A stretch of 64,000 nucleotides of DNA from an uncultured Lachnospiraceae bacterium (lineage in GTDB: Bacteria; Bacillota; Clostridia; Lachnospirales; Lachnospiraceae): contig CACWQE010000007.1 of assembly GCA_902762905.1 (NCBI GenBank), forward strand, positions 1 through 64,000, read 5' to 3'. The notes under the pieces are model-generated. The model saw nothing but the letters and a program-made list of their open reading frames with translations. It was not told where the DNA came from and did no database searches. Made by a program: the position numbers and the translations under genes. How positions within the stretch are numbered: position 1 is the stretch's first letter; each line of letters starts with the position of its first letter. Positions 32,974 through 43,000 of this stretch are shown piece after piece.

Positions 32974-34377
32974 TTAATATCTATACTTTACGATTTGATT
33001 CACCAGATCTTCTGTAGCATGTACATTTACTTTAACATATCTTTTTGTATGTCCTGTGAAATCTTCCATAGAATTTCCCACCATTTCCTCAATCAGCACT
33101 TCATCTTCCATTCCACGTAGAGATTGTTCATACGTTATCTTCTGTCTGTTTGTAAGCTCTAACAGTATCTCACTGCGCTCATGTTTCTTCTCCTCCGGAA
33201 TCTGATCCGGCATCCGTTCCGCCACCGTTCCTGATCTTATCGAATATTTAAATACATGTATTTCATACAACTCTAACTGTCGTAAATGTTCTAATGTTAT
33301 TGCAAATTCCTCATCCGTTTCCCCCGGAAATCCAACAATCACATCCGTTGTAATAGCTGGTCGGTCAAAATGTTGTCTTAACAGATTACACTTCTTCGCA
33401 AACTCTTCTATCGTATACTTACGATTCATCCGCCGCAGCGTCTCATTGCACGCACTTTGCAAAGATAAATGAAAATGAGGGCATACCTTTCCACTCTTGG
33501 TAATACGGTTCAGAAATTCCTCTGTAATAATCCGGGGCTCTAACGAACCCAACCGGATTCTTCTGACTTCCGGTATCTTGGCAATCTGCTCGATCAATCT
33601 GCCAAGTTCCATACATTCTAATTTTCCCAATCTTTGATCCACAAAATCCTCACTTTGCGTGTAATCAATCTCCTCTTCTCTCTTATGTTCACCCATCACA
33701 GAATCATATTGAACATCTTTCCCCTTAAAATCAATTCCATACGAAGAAATATGAATTCCGGTCAGAACAAATTCTTTCACACCAGTCTTAGCAAGACCAC
33801 GGATCTCCTCTATAATATGTTCCGGTCTGCGGCTACGCACCCGTCCTCTCGTATATGGAATAATGCAGTAGGAACAAAACTGATTACATCCATCCTGAAT
33901 CTTGACATAAGCCCGCTGATGATCCAAATGAGCTGAGCTAAGACTTCCCATCTCCTCATATTCGCCCGTCTTACCAATCTCCACATAGCAGTCATCCTCT
34001 GTCTTACCATCCATATATTCCCGAATGACCTGCACAATATCTTTCTTGCAGTTATTACCCACTACAATATCTACAAAATCTTCACCCTTTAATACATCAT
34101 GCTCCGCATTCACATAACACCCTGCCGCAATCACAACTGCCTCCGGGTTACGTTTCTTCGCTCTACGTAGCATTTGCCTCGATTTTCTCTGTGCCATATT
34201 CGTAACAGAACAGGTATTTACAATATATATATCTGCCACATCCTCCGGCTCCACAACAATCATCCCTGCTGCGATCATCTTATCTTTCATGGCATCTGCT
34301 TCGTATTTATTTACCTTACATCCCAGATTCATAATAGCCGCTGTGAGCGGCTGTCTATTTGGTTCATTCTTCTTCAT
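32974..34377 (-). CDS. mtaB: tRNA t6A37 methylthiotransferase MtaB
   Basis: A 467-residue radical-SAM methylthiotransferase converting t6A37 to ms2t6A in ANN-decoding tRNAs. The N-terminal cluster uses Cys20 (NLGCKVN), Cys56 (NTCSVTN) and Cys87 (AAGCYVN), and the SAM cluster Cys164, Cys168 and Cys171 (CNQFCSYC). IPYTRGRVRSR and a C-terminal TRAM-like region fit MtaB/YqeV. Odd: ~40 extra acidic residues (about 217-256) sit between HISSYGID and LGRLIEQI, where relatives have about ten. The ATG at 34377 has AAAGGA; the longer frame lacks a site. Divergent from the HPr-like gene. Confidence 0.9.
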   Translation of the reverse strand: MKKNEPNRQPLTAAIMNLGCKVNKYEADAMKDKMIAAGMIVVEPEDVADIYIVNTCSVTNMAQRKSRQMLRRAKKRNPEAVVIAAGCYVNAEHDVLKGEDFVDIVVGNNCKKDIVQVIREYMDGKTEDDCYVEIGKTGEYEEMGSLSSAHLDHQRAYVKIQDGCNQFCSYCIIPYTRGRVRSRRPEHIIEEIRGLAKTGVKEFVLTGIHISSYGIDFKGKDVQYDSVMGEHKREEEIDYTQSEDFVDQRLGKLECMELGRLIEQIAKIPEVRRIRLGSLEPRIITEEFLNRITKSGKVCPHFHLSLQSACNETLRRMNRKYTIEEFAKKCNLLRQHFDRPAITTDVIVGFPGETDEEFAITLEHLRQLELYEIHVFKYSIRSGTVAERMPDQIPEEKKHERSEILLELTNRQKITYEQSLRGMEDEVLIEEMVGNSMEDFTGHTKRYVKVNVHATEDLVNQIVKYRY

Positions 34378-34399
34378 AAAATTAATTCCTTTTACATAA

Positions 34400-34428
34400 A
34401 TTATACACATATCCGTCTTGACTTTTAC
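34400..34428 (-). promoter_or_regulatory. Possible promoter for the mtaB operon
   Basis: A perfect TATAAT on the minus strand (34400-34405), 23 bases from the mtaB start codon, but only a poor -35 (GTAAAA) at 17-nt spacing. It overlaps the divergent HPr-like promoter. Confidence 0.35.
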
Positions 34429-34446
34429 TATTTAAAAAGTTATCAT
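34418..34446 (+). promoter_or_regulatory. Sigma-A promoter of the HPr-like gene
   Basis: TTGACT (34418-34423), exactly 17 bases, TATCAT (34441-34446); the start codon is 48 bases downstream. It overlaps the region upstream of mtaB, so the two divergent genes share a short control region. Confidence 0.7.
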
Positions 34447-34494
34447 ATTAACAGAAATGTCAAAGACATAATATTATTTTTAGGAGGACACGCT

Positions 34495-34725
34495 ATGAAA
34501 TCAGTTAAAATTTCTTTGAATTCAATTGATAAAGTGAAAAGCTTCGTGAATGACATTGCTAAGTTTGATGCAGAGTTCGATCTTGTCTCTGGCAGATACG
34601 TAATCGACGCAAAGTCTATCATGGGAATCTTCAGCTTAGATATCTCACAGCCAATCGACTTGAATATCCATGCAGAAGGTGATGACACAGAGATTATGAA
34701 GGCATTAGAGCCATACATCATCTAG
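34495..34725 (+). CDS. HPr/Crh-like protein lacking the phospho-histidine
   Basis: A 76-residue HPr-fold protein. The second half, VIDAKSIMGIFSLDI followed by LNIHAEGDD, is the HPr Ser46 region, with Ser41 as the likely HPrK target. The first part reads ISLNSIDKVKSFVNDIAKFD, where true HPr has G-I-H-A-R-P-A; no histidine is present there, so it cannot carry PEP-derived phosphate. This is the arrangement of Bacillus Crh, a regulatory-only HPr paralogue acting with CcpA. AGGAGG lies 7 bases before the ATG. Upstream in-frame codons are antisense to mtaB and are not part of the gene. A monocistronic unit with its own promoter and terminator. Confidence 0.8.
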   Translation: MKSVKISLNSIDKVKSFVNDIAKFDAEFDLVSGRYVIDAKSIMGIFSLDISQPIDLNIHAEGDDTEIMKALEPYII

Positions 34726-34734
34726 TCATTAACA

Positions 34735-34786
34735 AGAGGATGCCAGGAAGAAAAGAACTTATCTTCCCATGACAGCCTCTTTTTTT
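34735..34786 (+). terminator. Terminator of the HPr-like gene
   Basis: AGAGG (34735-34739) pairs with CCTCT (34776-34780), and GGAAGA with TCTTCC inside it; a T7 run follows at 34780-34786. Confidence 0.8.
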
Positions 34787-34862
34787 CATGTACTTTTTCC
34801 ATCCGCACTTGCTATACATTCTCCATGTGATCGCACAGATGATCTTCTTACAGTTACTTTTC

Positions 34863-36062
34863 TTACGCTTTCACAAGATCTTCAATTCTGGCTTCTACCA
34901 CTTCTACAGAAGCATACGCTTCTTCCATCAATTGATCAATCACATCTGCTAATTTCTCTTCGGAACGCTTGATAATCTCCAGAATCGGTTTCGTTACCGG
35001 ATGTTTGGCCACAAAGATCGTACAGCAATCCTCATATGGCAGAATTGAAGTCTCATACGTATCAATCTGCTCCGAAATATCTACAATTTCCTGCTTGTCC
35101 ATACCAATGCACGGACGGAATACAGGCATCGTACACACTTCATTCGTACATGCTAAACTATGCATGGTCTGCGAGGCTACCTGTCCAATACTCTCACCCG
35201 TGATCAAAGCCTGACAGTTATTTTCTTTTGCAATATGTTCCGCAATCTTCATCATGTAACGACGCATAATGATCGTCAATTCCTCATGTGGACATTTTTC
35301 ATAGATTGCAAGCTGAATATCTGTAAAATTTACAATATGAAGTCGAATCTTTCCTGAATATCCAGACACAATTCTTGCCAGGTCAATTACTTTCTGTTTA
35401 GCACGCTCTGACGTATACGGTGGTGCATTGAAATATACCGCCTCCAACTCCACTCCACGTTTGGATATCATATATCCGGCTACCGGAGAATCAATTCCAC
35501 CAGACAGCAGCAACATTGCCTTGCCATTCGTTCCAACCGGTAGCCCACCGGCACCTTTAATTGTCTCCGAATACATATATACTCTTTCCCGCACTTCAAT
35601 ATTCAACATCACATCTGGTTTATGCACATCCACTGATAGATTCGGGAATTCCTCCAACAGATAATGTCCAATCTCACTATTCAGCTCCATAGACTTTAAC
35701 GGGAACTTCTTATTCGTTCTTCTGGCATTTACCTTAAATGTCAATGCCTTATCTCCATAACATTCCCGCATATACTCAATTGCTTTATCCTTGATTGCGT
35801 CAAATGTCACCTGTTCCTCAACTACAATCGGGCAGATTCCTACAATACCGAATACCTTCTGAAGCTCCGCAATCAAATCTTCATAATCATATGCAGATTC
35901 TACCTCCAAAAAGATTCGCCCATATTCCCTGCGAATTGTAAACTCACCAAGAGATGTTACATGATTCTTAATCTGCTGACAAAGCACATCCTCAAAAACA
36001 TAACGATTCTTGCCCTTTGTTCCAATCTCTGCATATTTAATTAAAAATGTCTTATATTCCAT
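34863..36062 (-). CDS. thiI: tRNA 4-thiouridine synthase ThiI
   Basis: A 399-residue ThiI without the C-terminal rhodanese domain, the usual Firmicute form. N-terminal ferredoxin-like domain (FLIKYAEIGTKGKNR), THUMP domain (~60-165), then the AANH/PP-loop domain with the ATP-binding SGGIDSPVAGY. It activates U8 of tRNA for thiolation; a persulfide is delivered by the neighbouring cysteine desulfurase, 7 bp upstream. CTNEVCTMPVFRP and EDCCTIF supply conserved cysteines. The start ATG has only a weak GTGAG site, consistent with coupling to iscS. Confidence 0.93.
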   Translation of the reverse strand: MEYKTFLIKYAEIGTKGKNRYVFEDVLCQQIKNHVTSLGEFTIRREYGRIFLEVESAYDYEDLIAELQKVFGIVGICPIVVEEQVTFDAIKDKAIEYMRECYGDKALTFKVNARRTNKKFPLKSMELNSEIGHYLLEEFPNLSVDVHKPDVMLNIEVRERVYMYSETIKGAGGLPVGTNGKAMLLLSGGIDSPVAGYMISKRGVELEAVYFNAPPYTSERAKQKVIDLARIVSGYSGKIRLHIVNFTDIQLAIYEKCPHEELTIIMRRYMMKIAEHIAKENNCQALITGESIGQVASQTMHSLACTNEVCTMPVFRPCIGMDKQEIVDISEQIDTYETSILPYEDCCTIFVAKHPVTKPILEIIKRSEEKLADVIDQLMEEAYASVEVVEARIEDLVKA

Positions 36063-36069
36063 GATATTC

Positions 36070-37224
36070 TCACTTTCTCGTAAACTTTCTAAGTAGTGGT
36101 AAAATCTCTTCTAATACCTTTACTGTATATTCTGCTTCCTCTACTGTATTATACTCACAAAAACTGAAACGTAAAGTAGATTCTAACAAATCTTTGTCCA
36201 GTCCAATCGCCTGTAGCACTCCACTGATTGCCGGATGATTCGAGGAACATGCAGAACCGGCCGATACATAGATTCCTTTGTCCTCTAATGCATGCAATAA
36301 CACTTCACTCCGTACTCCCCGGAAACTTAGACTTGCAATATGTGGAGATTCTCCCGAATTATCTGTCACGCCCTCTATCTTTGTTGCCCCTGCGATCAAT
36401 GCATCCTTTACTGCCTGCATTTGCTTATTATTTGCATCTAGTCTGCCATACATGATCTCTGTTGCTTTACCCATACCAGCAATTGCCGCTGTATTCTCAG
36501 TTCCGGAACGCATTCCTTTTTCCTGTCCGCCACCATACAGCACCGGTTTGATCTTTACTTTACTATCTACAAATAAGGCACCGCTTCCTTTCGGTCCATG
36601 AATCTTATGCCCACTCATAGACATTGCATCAATTCCAACACGTTTCGGATAGATCACCCGCTTGCCAAATGCCTGAATTGCATCTACGTGGTATAAAATC
36701 TGTCTATCATGTTCCTTATTATACTGTTTAATAATTGTCGCAATCTCTTCAATCGGTTCTACTGCACCAATCTCATTATTGACTGCCATCGTTGATACTA
36801 ATATCGTATCATCCATAAGGTTATCCTTTAAATGATCTAAATCCACTTTCCCATGTGCATCTACTTTCAGAAAAGTAACTTCAAATCCCAGCTCTTGCAG
36901 ATACAGAACCGGATTGTATACCGATGCATGTTCAATCCCGGTTGTAACGATATGGTTTCCGGCCCGCTTATTCGCCAAAGCAAGTCCTAGTAAAGCAAGA
37001 TTATTCGACTCTGTACCTCCGGATGTAAAGATAATCTCCTTTGATTCACATTTCAATTGTTTGGCAATACTATTTCTTGCATTACGCACATAGTTCTCCG
37101 CTTCAACACCTTTCAGATGCATAGAGGATGGGTTACCATAATCCTCATCCATTGTTTTCAGCATGATCTCCCGTACCTCAGGAATAATCTTAGTTGTTGC
37201 TGCATTATCAAAATATACTTCCAT
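36070..37224 (-). CDS. Cysteine desulfurase (IscS/NifS family, NifZ-like partner of ThiI)
   Basis: A 384-residue PLP-dependent class V aminotransferase. It opens VYFDNAATTK, has the PLP lysine in SMSGHKIHGPKGSGALFV, the GGGQEKGMRSGTEN segment, and the catalytic-cysteine loop AGSACSSNHPAISGV. It moves cysteine sulfur as a persulfide to partners. Directly upstream of thiI, so in this context it most likely supplies sulfur for tRNA s4U (the nifZ-thiI arrangement of Bacillus), though general Fe-S roles cannot be excluded. AGGAG lies 14 bases before the ATG. Confidence 0.9.
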   Translation of the reverse strand: MEVYFDNAATTKIIPEVREIMLKTMDEDYGNPSSMHLKGVEAENYVRNARNSIAKQLKCESKEIIFTSGGTESNNLALLGLALANKRAGNHIVTTGIEHASVYNPVLYLQELGFEVTFLKVDAHGKVDLDHLKDNLMDDTILVSTMAVNNEIGAVEPIEEIATIIKQYNKEHDRQILYHVDAIQAFGKRVIYPKRVGIDAMSMSGHKIHGPKGSGALFVDSKVKIKPVLYGGGQEKGMRSGTENTAAIAGMGKATEIMYGRLDANNKQMQAVKDALIAGATKIEGVTDNSGESPHIASLSFRGVRSEVLLHALEDKGIYVSAGSACSSNHPAISGVLQAIGLDKDLLESTLRFSFCEYNTVEEAEYTVKVLEEILPLLRKFTRK

Positions 37225-37248
37225 GATATTTACTTTCTACTCCTTTTC

Positions 37249-39870
37249 TCACTCTGCAGTCCCTGCCTTTTCATTGCTTGCCTTTTTGCGAAACTTATCA
37301 TACAAACATATGCAAGCAAAGATAAAGATCCCTATCAAACTGCCAATTGCTCCCTGTACAAAATACGGTGTCTGATACCGGAATTCTACAACATGTTTTC
37401 CTTTTTTCAAAGGAACTCCTATCATAGTGTCTGCTACTTTCTTATACTCTATCTGTTGACCATCCACATACACCGCAAATCCATCCATCGCCTGAATAGA
37501 GGTCATCATAATTCCATCCTGTTCCGCCGTGATATTTCCCTTCACATAGGTGGAATCCATTTGCTCTATGTTATATACATTTTTTGATAACTTCTCATAA
37601 GCCTTTGCATAATTATCTTCATTGAACTTGGCAAATTGATACCACATAGAATTCTTCTCCCCAACACTAATGTCATGTGCTGCATAGATAATTATTTTCT
37701 GCCCTTTCTTTACTTTTCCAATATGTAATGTCTCCTGCATCTGGCGTTGCTCCGGCTCAAAATATGTCTGCTCACCATCAATCATTACACCAACCTGTTG
37801 CAGACTCTCACTATTACTAACCATATACAGATCCATATCTTCCTCTATCGTAAAATTAAGAGTCGTAACTTCCTGTCCCTTTGGTGCACATGCTGTATAT
37901 TCATAATAATAGAAACCTTTATTCAAATATTCATCATTCGGATGTAACGTACTAACAATATCATTACAGGTCACCTCAGGATAAATAATATCAAAAATAG
38001 CATTCTCCCCTGTTGCATATTGGACAAACTGATTCTGCGCCTCGATTGGTCCTAATGTGGTTCCCTGCCAATCCAACACTTTGTCAGATGTCATATAGCC
38101 TAATCCAGCCAGACGTTTGGTCTTGTAAAGCGTCACATCCCCCTGTTGTCCAACTTTCTCTACATCACTAAAATTATACTCACTCATACTTGTTCCATAG
38201 CGAATATTAAACATCAGATTCAACAATGGCGAACCACCACAAAATTCATATGCAGACGTAGAAAAACATTGTCCCAATGAAACATGTAAATACACATCTG
38301 CGCCATTACAATAAGAGGCAAATATCTCATCCGACGGAAGCGACTCCATCAATCCCATATTTCTAGTACAATGCGCCATCTCGACGCGTTCACCATCCGC
38401 CAGCTGCAATCCATCAACTAATTTTTCCGTATCTTTTATATAATATTTATCTTTATAATCCGTTACATCATAAGCAGAAAAAATATATACTGCATTGGCA
38501 ATCAATTCTCCCATTATCAATATACATAACACCGTAATCCATTGCGAACTCGTAATACTTTTTCTACACTGCAATACACAAATGATCTGATACAGTGCAA
38601 ACAGCAAAATGGTGATCAGGTACGTATAGAATTCCTGATATTGTTGCACATTAAAAAATCCAACCACAATCAATACACACCCAAGCAGCAAAACAAAAAC
38701 AACGCTCCTCAATCGAACCTCTTGTATATGCATAATCAACTGCATACATATGAAACACGATAAGAACACATACAGATATAGAAATCTATGATACACTGCA
38801 TTCGGCACACTAAATCCGTGCCAAACATAACTCAATGCACCAATATATATACTTCCCGTAACCACAAAATATAAGATTGTAGTCTTAATCTTTTCTTTTT
38901 TCGGAATCTTTGTAAACAAATATAGTAGCAGGATACTCGCAACTCCTACTGATATATAGAGATTCGGTCGTAAATCCGTAACATCATATACTGTGTCAAA
39001 CACAAATAATTTACTGATTGATTTCCATACATTCGCAATAATCGAAGAAACATATAATCTCTTATCCTGTTCTGTGATAGCGGAATATCTATTCGCAACA
39101 CCAGCAACACATGGTATAATAACGACTAATCCACTTATTGCTGCCAAAAGAGAACTTGTCATAAACACAGCAAATTTACGCACTTTTTGTTTGACATCTG
39201 AATTCATGACAAAAACAAACCACAACAACAAAAAGATACATACCTGGTATGCGGTATAGAAATTACACAAGATTGCTAACGTTAACAAACAATAGTATCG
39301 CTTCCAGTACCCATCTTCCAACATCCGCTCTATCTCTAATAATAATAGCGGAAACAAAATGATTACATCATTCCAATTAAAATAAGCCACAAAATTCAGA
39401 ATACAATTAGACAACGCAAATACACACCCTAAAGTAAGCGCAACCAATTTCTTATGTGATTTCATTTGATTAAATTTTGTGTGCATAAAGTAATATGTCA
39501 TGGTAACCGCAATACAAGACCATTTCAAAACCATAACAATCTGCACTGTATTTTCAAGCCACCTCTTAGAAACTGCTACAATAAGTATTGTAAATGGTGA
39601 AACTAAATAATATGCAAAATTAAGGAAGAAGTCAAAGCCTCCCCCTGCATTCCAACTATAAAATAAAGATTCTCCTGAATGTATCTTATTCCATAATTCC
39701 ACACATAATTGATAGTACTGTATTCCACTGTCTCCTCGTAATATACTTCCCCCTCCTACCAGCCATCCATTCCGGATAACAGAATGGATCACAACAATTA
39801 ACCATGGAATTCCAAATGCTACAATATAAATTCCCTTATTCTTAAGAAGTTCTTTTACTTTTATCTGCAA
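37249..39870 (-). CDS. YfhO family polytopic membrane protein
   Basis: An 873-residue membrane protein with about a dozen hydrophobic segments over residues ~1-490, an extracellular beta-rich region, and a final helix (FVQGAIGSLIGIFIFACICL) before a basic tail. The N-terminal pattern LRGDSGIQYYQL ... SLFYSWNAGGGFDFFLNFAYY is the YfhO (GT-C-like) signature. Bacillus YfhO takes part in decorating lipoteichoic acid with sugars. Start is a TTG at 39870 preceded by GAAGGGAAG; a stop lies two codons upstream in frame, so no longer start exists. It sits between iscS and a surface-protein gene. Confidence 0.85.
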   Translation of the reverse strand: MQIKVKELLKNKGIYIVAFGIPWLIVVIHSVIRNGWLVGGGSILRGDSGIQYYQLCVELWNKIHSGESLFYSWNAGGGFDFFLNFAYYLVSPFTILIVAVSKRWLENTVQIVMVLKWSCIAVTMTYYFMHTKFNQMKSHKKLVALTLGCVFALSNCILNFVAYFNWNDVIILFPLLLLEIERMLEDGYWKRYYCLLTLAILCNFYTAYQVCIFLLLWFVFVMNSDVKQKVRKFAVFMTSSLLAAISGLVVIIPCVAGVANRYSAITEQDKRLYVSSIIANVWKSISKLFVFDTVYDVTDLRPNLYISVGVASILLLYLFTKIPKKEKIKTTILYFVVTGSIYIGALSYVWHGFSVPNAVYHRFLYLYVFLSCFICMQLIMHIQEVRLRSVVFVLLLGCVLIVVGFFNVQQYQEFYTYLITILLFALYQIICVLQCRKSITSSQWITVLCILIMGELIANAVYIFSAYDVTDYKDKYYIKDTEKLVDGLQLADGERVEMAHCTRNMGLMESLPSDEIFASYCNGADVYLHVSLGQCFSTSAYEFCGGSPLLNLMFNIRYGTSMSEYNFSDVEKVGQQGDVTLYKTKRLAGLGYMTSDKVLDWQGTTLGPIEAQNQFVQYATGENAIFDIIYPEVTCNDIVSTLHPNDEYLNKGFYYYEYTACAPKGQEVTTLNFTIEEDMDLYMVSNSESLQQVGVMIDGEQTYFEPEQRQMQETLHIGKVKKGQKIIIYAAHDISVGEKNSMWYQFAKFNEDNYAKAYEKLSKNVYNIEQMDSTYVKGNITAEQDGIMMTSIQAMDGFAVYVDGQQIEYKKVADTMIGVPLKKGKHVVEFRYQTPYFVQGAIGSLIGIFIFACICLYDKFRKKASNEKAGTAE

Positions 39871-39939
39871 TACTCATACTTCCCTTCGCATAAAAAACTC
39901 ATTGTAGAATTATACCATCATAACCCGCGTGAATGCAAC

Positions 39940-39991
39940 AAAAAATGCCAACGTTTGATTATCAATAGGCTATCAAACATCAGCACTTTTT
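39940..39991. terminator. Terminator after the cysteine-rich surface protein gene
   Basis: GTTTGAT/ATCAAAC core stem (39953-39959 with 39972-39978), extended with mismatches to 39947 and 39984. A T6 run follows on the minus strand (39940-39945) and T5 on the plus (39987-39991). Confidence 0.8.
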
Positions 39992-40002
39992 GCAAACAAT
40001 TT

Positions 40003-43000
40003 TTATTTTATCTTAACTTTTGATCCAATTCCCTTCTTTCCAAGAATCTTCTTATAGTCTTTCTTTACTTTCTTTGGTACTTTAATCGTTGCCTTTGCTG
40101 AAATACCTTTAAACGCTTTTGCTCCAATACTTTGTTTCGTCAAAGAATCTGTCTTTATGGTAATCTGCTTTAACTTCTTACAACCAGAGAATGCACCTTT
40201 TCCAATCTTCTTCACATTAGAAGGAATTATCACTTTTTTCAAATTGGTACATTTGCCAAAGGCACTTTCTCCAATCTCTTCTACATTCACCCCAATTGTA
40301 ACCGATTTCAACTTCTTGTTCTTTTCAAATGCGTTCTTTTCAATCGCTACCACTTTGTAAGTAGCACCGTTGATCGTCGCCTCCGAAGGGACTGTCACTT
40401 TGGTTGCATCTTTTGTAGGTGCTGCACCATAAGACACTGCCGGCATTCCATCACTTGCTGTTACCACACGATATGTAATGTGCGTAGATTGATCTACCAC
40501 CTGCATATTCACATATATATTAGTATTATTGTTGGTGTTATTGTTATTAATAATTGTTACATTGGTTGGCTGATTATTAACTGGCAGCTGGACATCATCT
40601 TTCTTATCATCCTTAGGGTTATCTCCCTGTGGCTGCTTATCATCATCCTTTTTCCCTTCATCTGGATTCTTCGTCTCTTCTTTCTTTGGAATTACATCTG
40701 TATGTACATCAGAATACTCTGTTCCCATCCAAATTACTTTTGCAGTATACGTAATACTACCTTCTGCTGTAGAGGTCGCGTCTATTACTTTTGGATCTGC
40801 TACCGTACATTCTTTTTGTATAGTATGCCCGTTCACATCTTCTGTACATGTTTTGCAGGTAATGGTTGCATTAACAGCATATCCATCTTCCGTCTTGTTC
40901 CAGACAAATACCGGAGCTATATAATCATGTTCTCCGTATTCTCCGTATTCAGCACCGCACACTTCACATTGCGCCTTCTTCACACAGGTTGCCGTTCCAC
41001 CCCGGTGTGCTTCCTCTGTAAATTGTTTTCCACATTTAGAACAACTTCCGGAATGCGTTCCATTTCCATTGTCCTTAACTTCATTCTTATTATGTCCTGT
41101 TGCAGGAAGCACCGTCTGCGCTAACGTAACCGCCGTCGTTCCTGCTGCATCCCTAAATACCTTTGCACATCTTTCACATTGATAATATTCAATATTACCT
41201 TCCTCTGTACAGGTTGCCTCTTTTGCAGCAATCTTCTTCATCTGATGAGAAAGTTTTGCGATCGTGTCCTGCTTTTCCGCTGTGTATTTTCTGCCATCTA
41301 CCGTCTTAGCAAAGTTATATAAAATAGTTCCCTCTTTATCACAGGTTGCCTCGGTTAATATTGTACTGGTAACCTCTCCCGATACGGAATCATATGATTT
41401 CTGGTGATTTTCAACACCCGCATCACATCGCTCACATGTAAGAACTACTTTAACACTATATGTATCTCCATCCTTACTCCATTGATACTCCGGTTCACCA
41501 TAGTTATGATTATTCACATCAACCGAGCCATAACCCGCTTTACAAACTTCACACTTTGCCTTACTTGTACAAGTTGCAGTTCCTCCTCGATGTGATTCTT
41601 TTGTAAACTGCTTTCCGCACCTAGAACAGGTTCCTGAATGCGTTCCATCTCCATTATCTGTAATCTCACTCTGATCATGTCCAGGCGCTTTAATTGTCAT
41701 TTGTTCAATCGTTGTCTCGTTTACAGCTTTTTCATCCGTATAACACTTGCCGCAGGTCTCACATTGCCAGTATTGTTTGTTACCGTCTCCTTCACATTGT
41801 CCCACAGCCTTTGCTGCTACATAATTCAGTTTATGTCCGATCGCTGCTATCTCTCCTGTTGCTTGTCTTCCTTCAGAATATGATCTGTTATTCAAAACTG
41901 CCGTTGCGGTATAATACCGATCACCAGCCTCTGTACAAGTTGGCTGTTTGGTATCCACCTGGGTTACTGTACAATTCTTATCCTCTAATACATTCGTACA
42001 TCCCGTAGCAGTACATGCCAGCCTTGCTGTTACTGTATATCCGTTCGTTGTCTTTGTCCATGTAAAAACAGGAGTGGCGTCATATGTATGTGGCAATAGA
42101 TTTCCATAAGATGCACCGCATTTCGTACATACTTTCTTACTATGACAAGTTGCTGTCCCCCCTGCATGTTCTTCCTTTCCTGTTGTATGCCCACACTTGC
42201 TGCATACCTGTGAATGTGTTGTTCCATCCGTTCCTGCCTTGCATGCATAGGTATGTCCGGTTGCCTTTATAACAACCTCTGCATCTGTCAACAAATTCTT
42301 ACTCGAATCAAATTTCTTCTTACATATACCACATTCATTATACGCAATATGTCCCGGTGTATCACAGGTTGCCGCTACTGCATTTACCGCTGTTAACTGA
42401 TGTCCGGTTGCATCTATCTCAAATGCCTTATCTTCATAATCACTTTTTCCTGACACTGTCGCACGATATGTAACTGAACCTTTTGCAGTACAGGTTGCAT
42501 CTGTTTTGCTCAGTTGCGTCATTGTACAATTCACAGTTTCTTTGTTACTACATACAGAACAGGTATATGCTGCTGTCGCGGTATAAGAACCATCTGCCTG
42601 CTTTGTCCATGCGAATACTGGTGTTCCATAGACATGTGAGCCCTTCTCACCAGTCACTGTCTTTTGATCTTTGAACTCTTTTCCATCATATGTTGCAGTT
42701 GCAGTATAAGTAGTTGTTCCCGCTTTCGTACAGGTTGTCTCTGTCGAAGTTGAGGTTATCGTGCAATTTACCCTCGTGTTAATATCATTACGACTACAGA
42801 TAATGGTTGCCTTAGCAGACGCATTGTCTGATCCCCATTTAAATGTTACCGTATAATCATGTCCTAATGCGGCAATTGTCACACTCTGAAGTGTTGTTTC
42901 CTGAGTCGCAGCGTTATCTTTGTAATATTTTCCACATAACGTACATTGATAATAGAGACTATTCCCCGCCGTTATACAGGTTGCTTTTGTCGCCGCATGC

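Noticed and set aside
34174-34494. In-frame upstream extension of the HPr-like gene
   Set aside because: It runs antisense through the mtaB 5' end, has no family similarity, and the strong AGGAGG site and promoter support the ATG at 34495.
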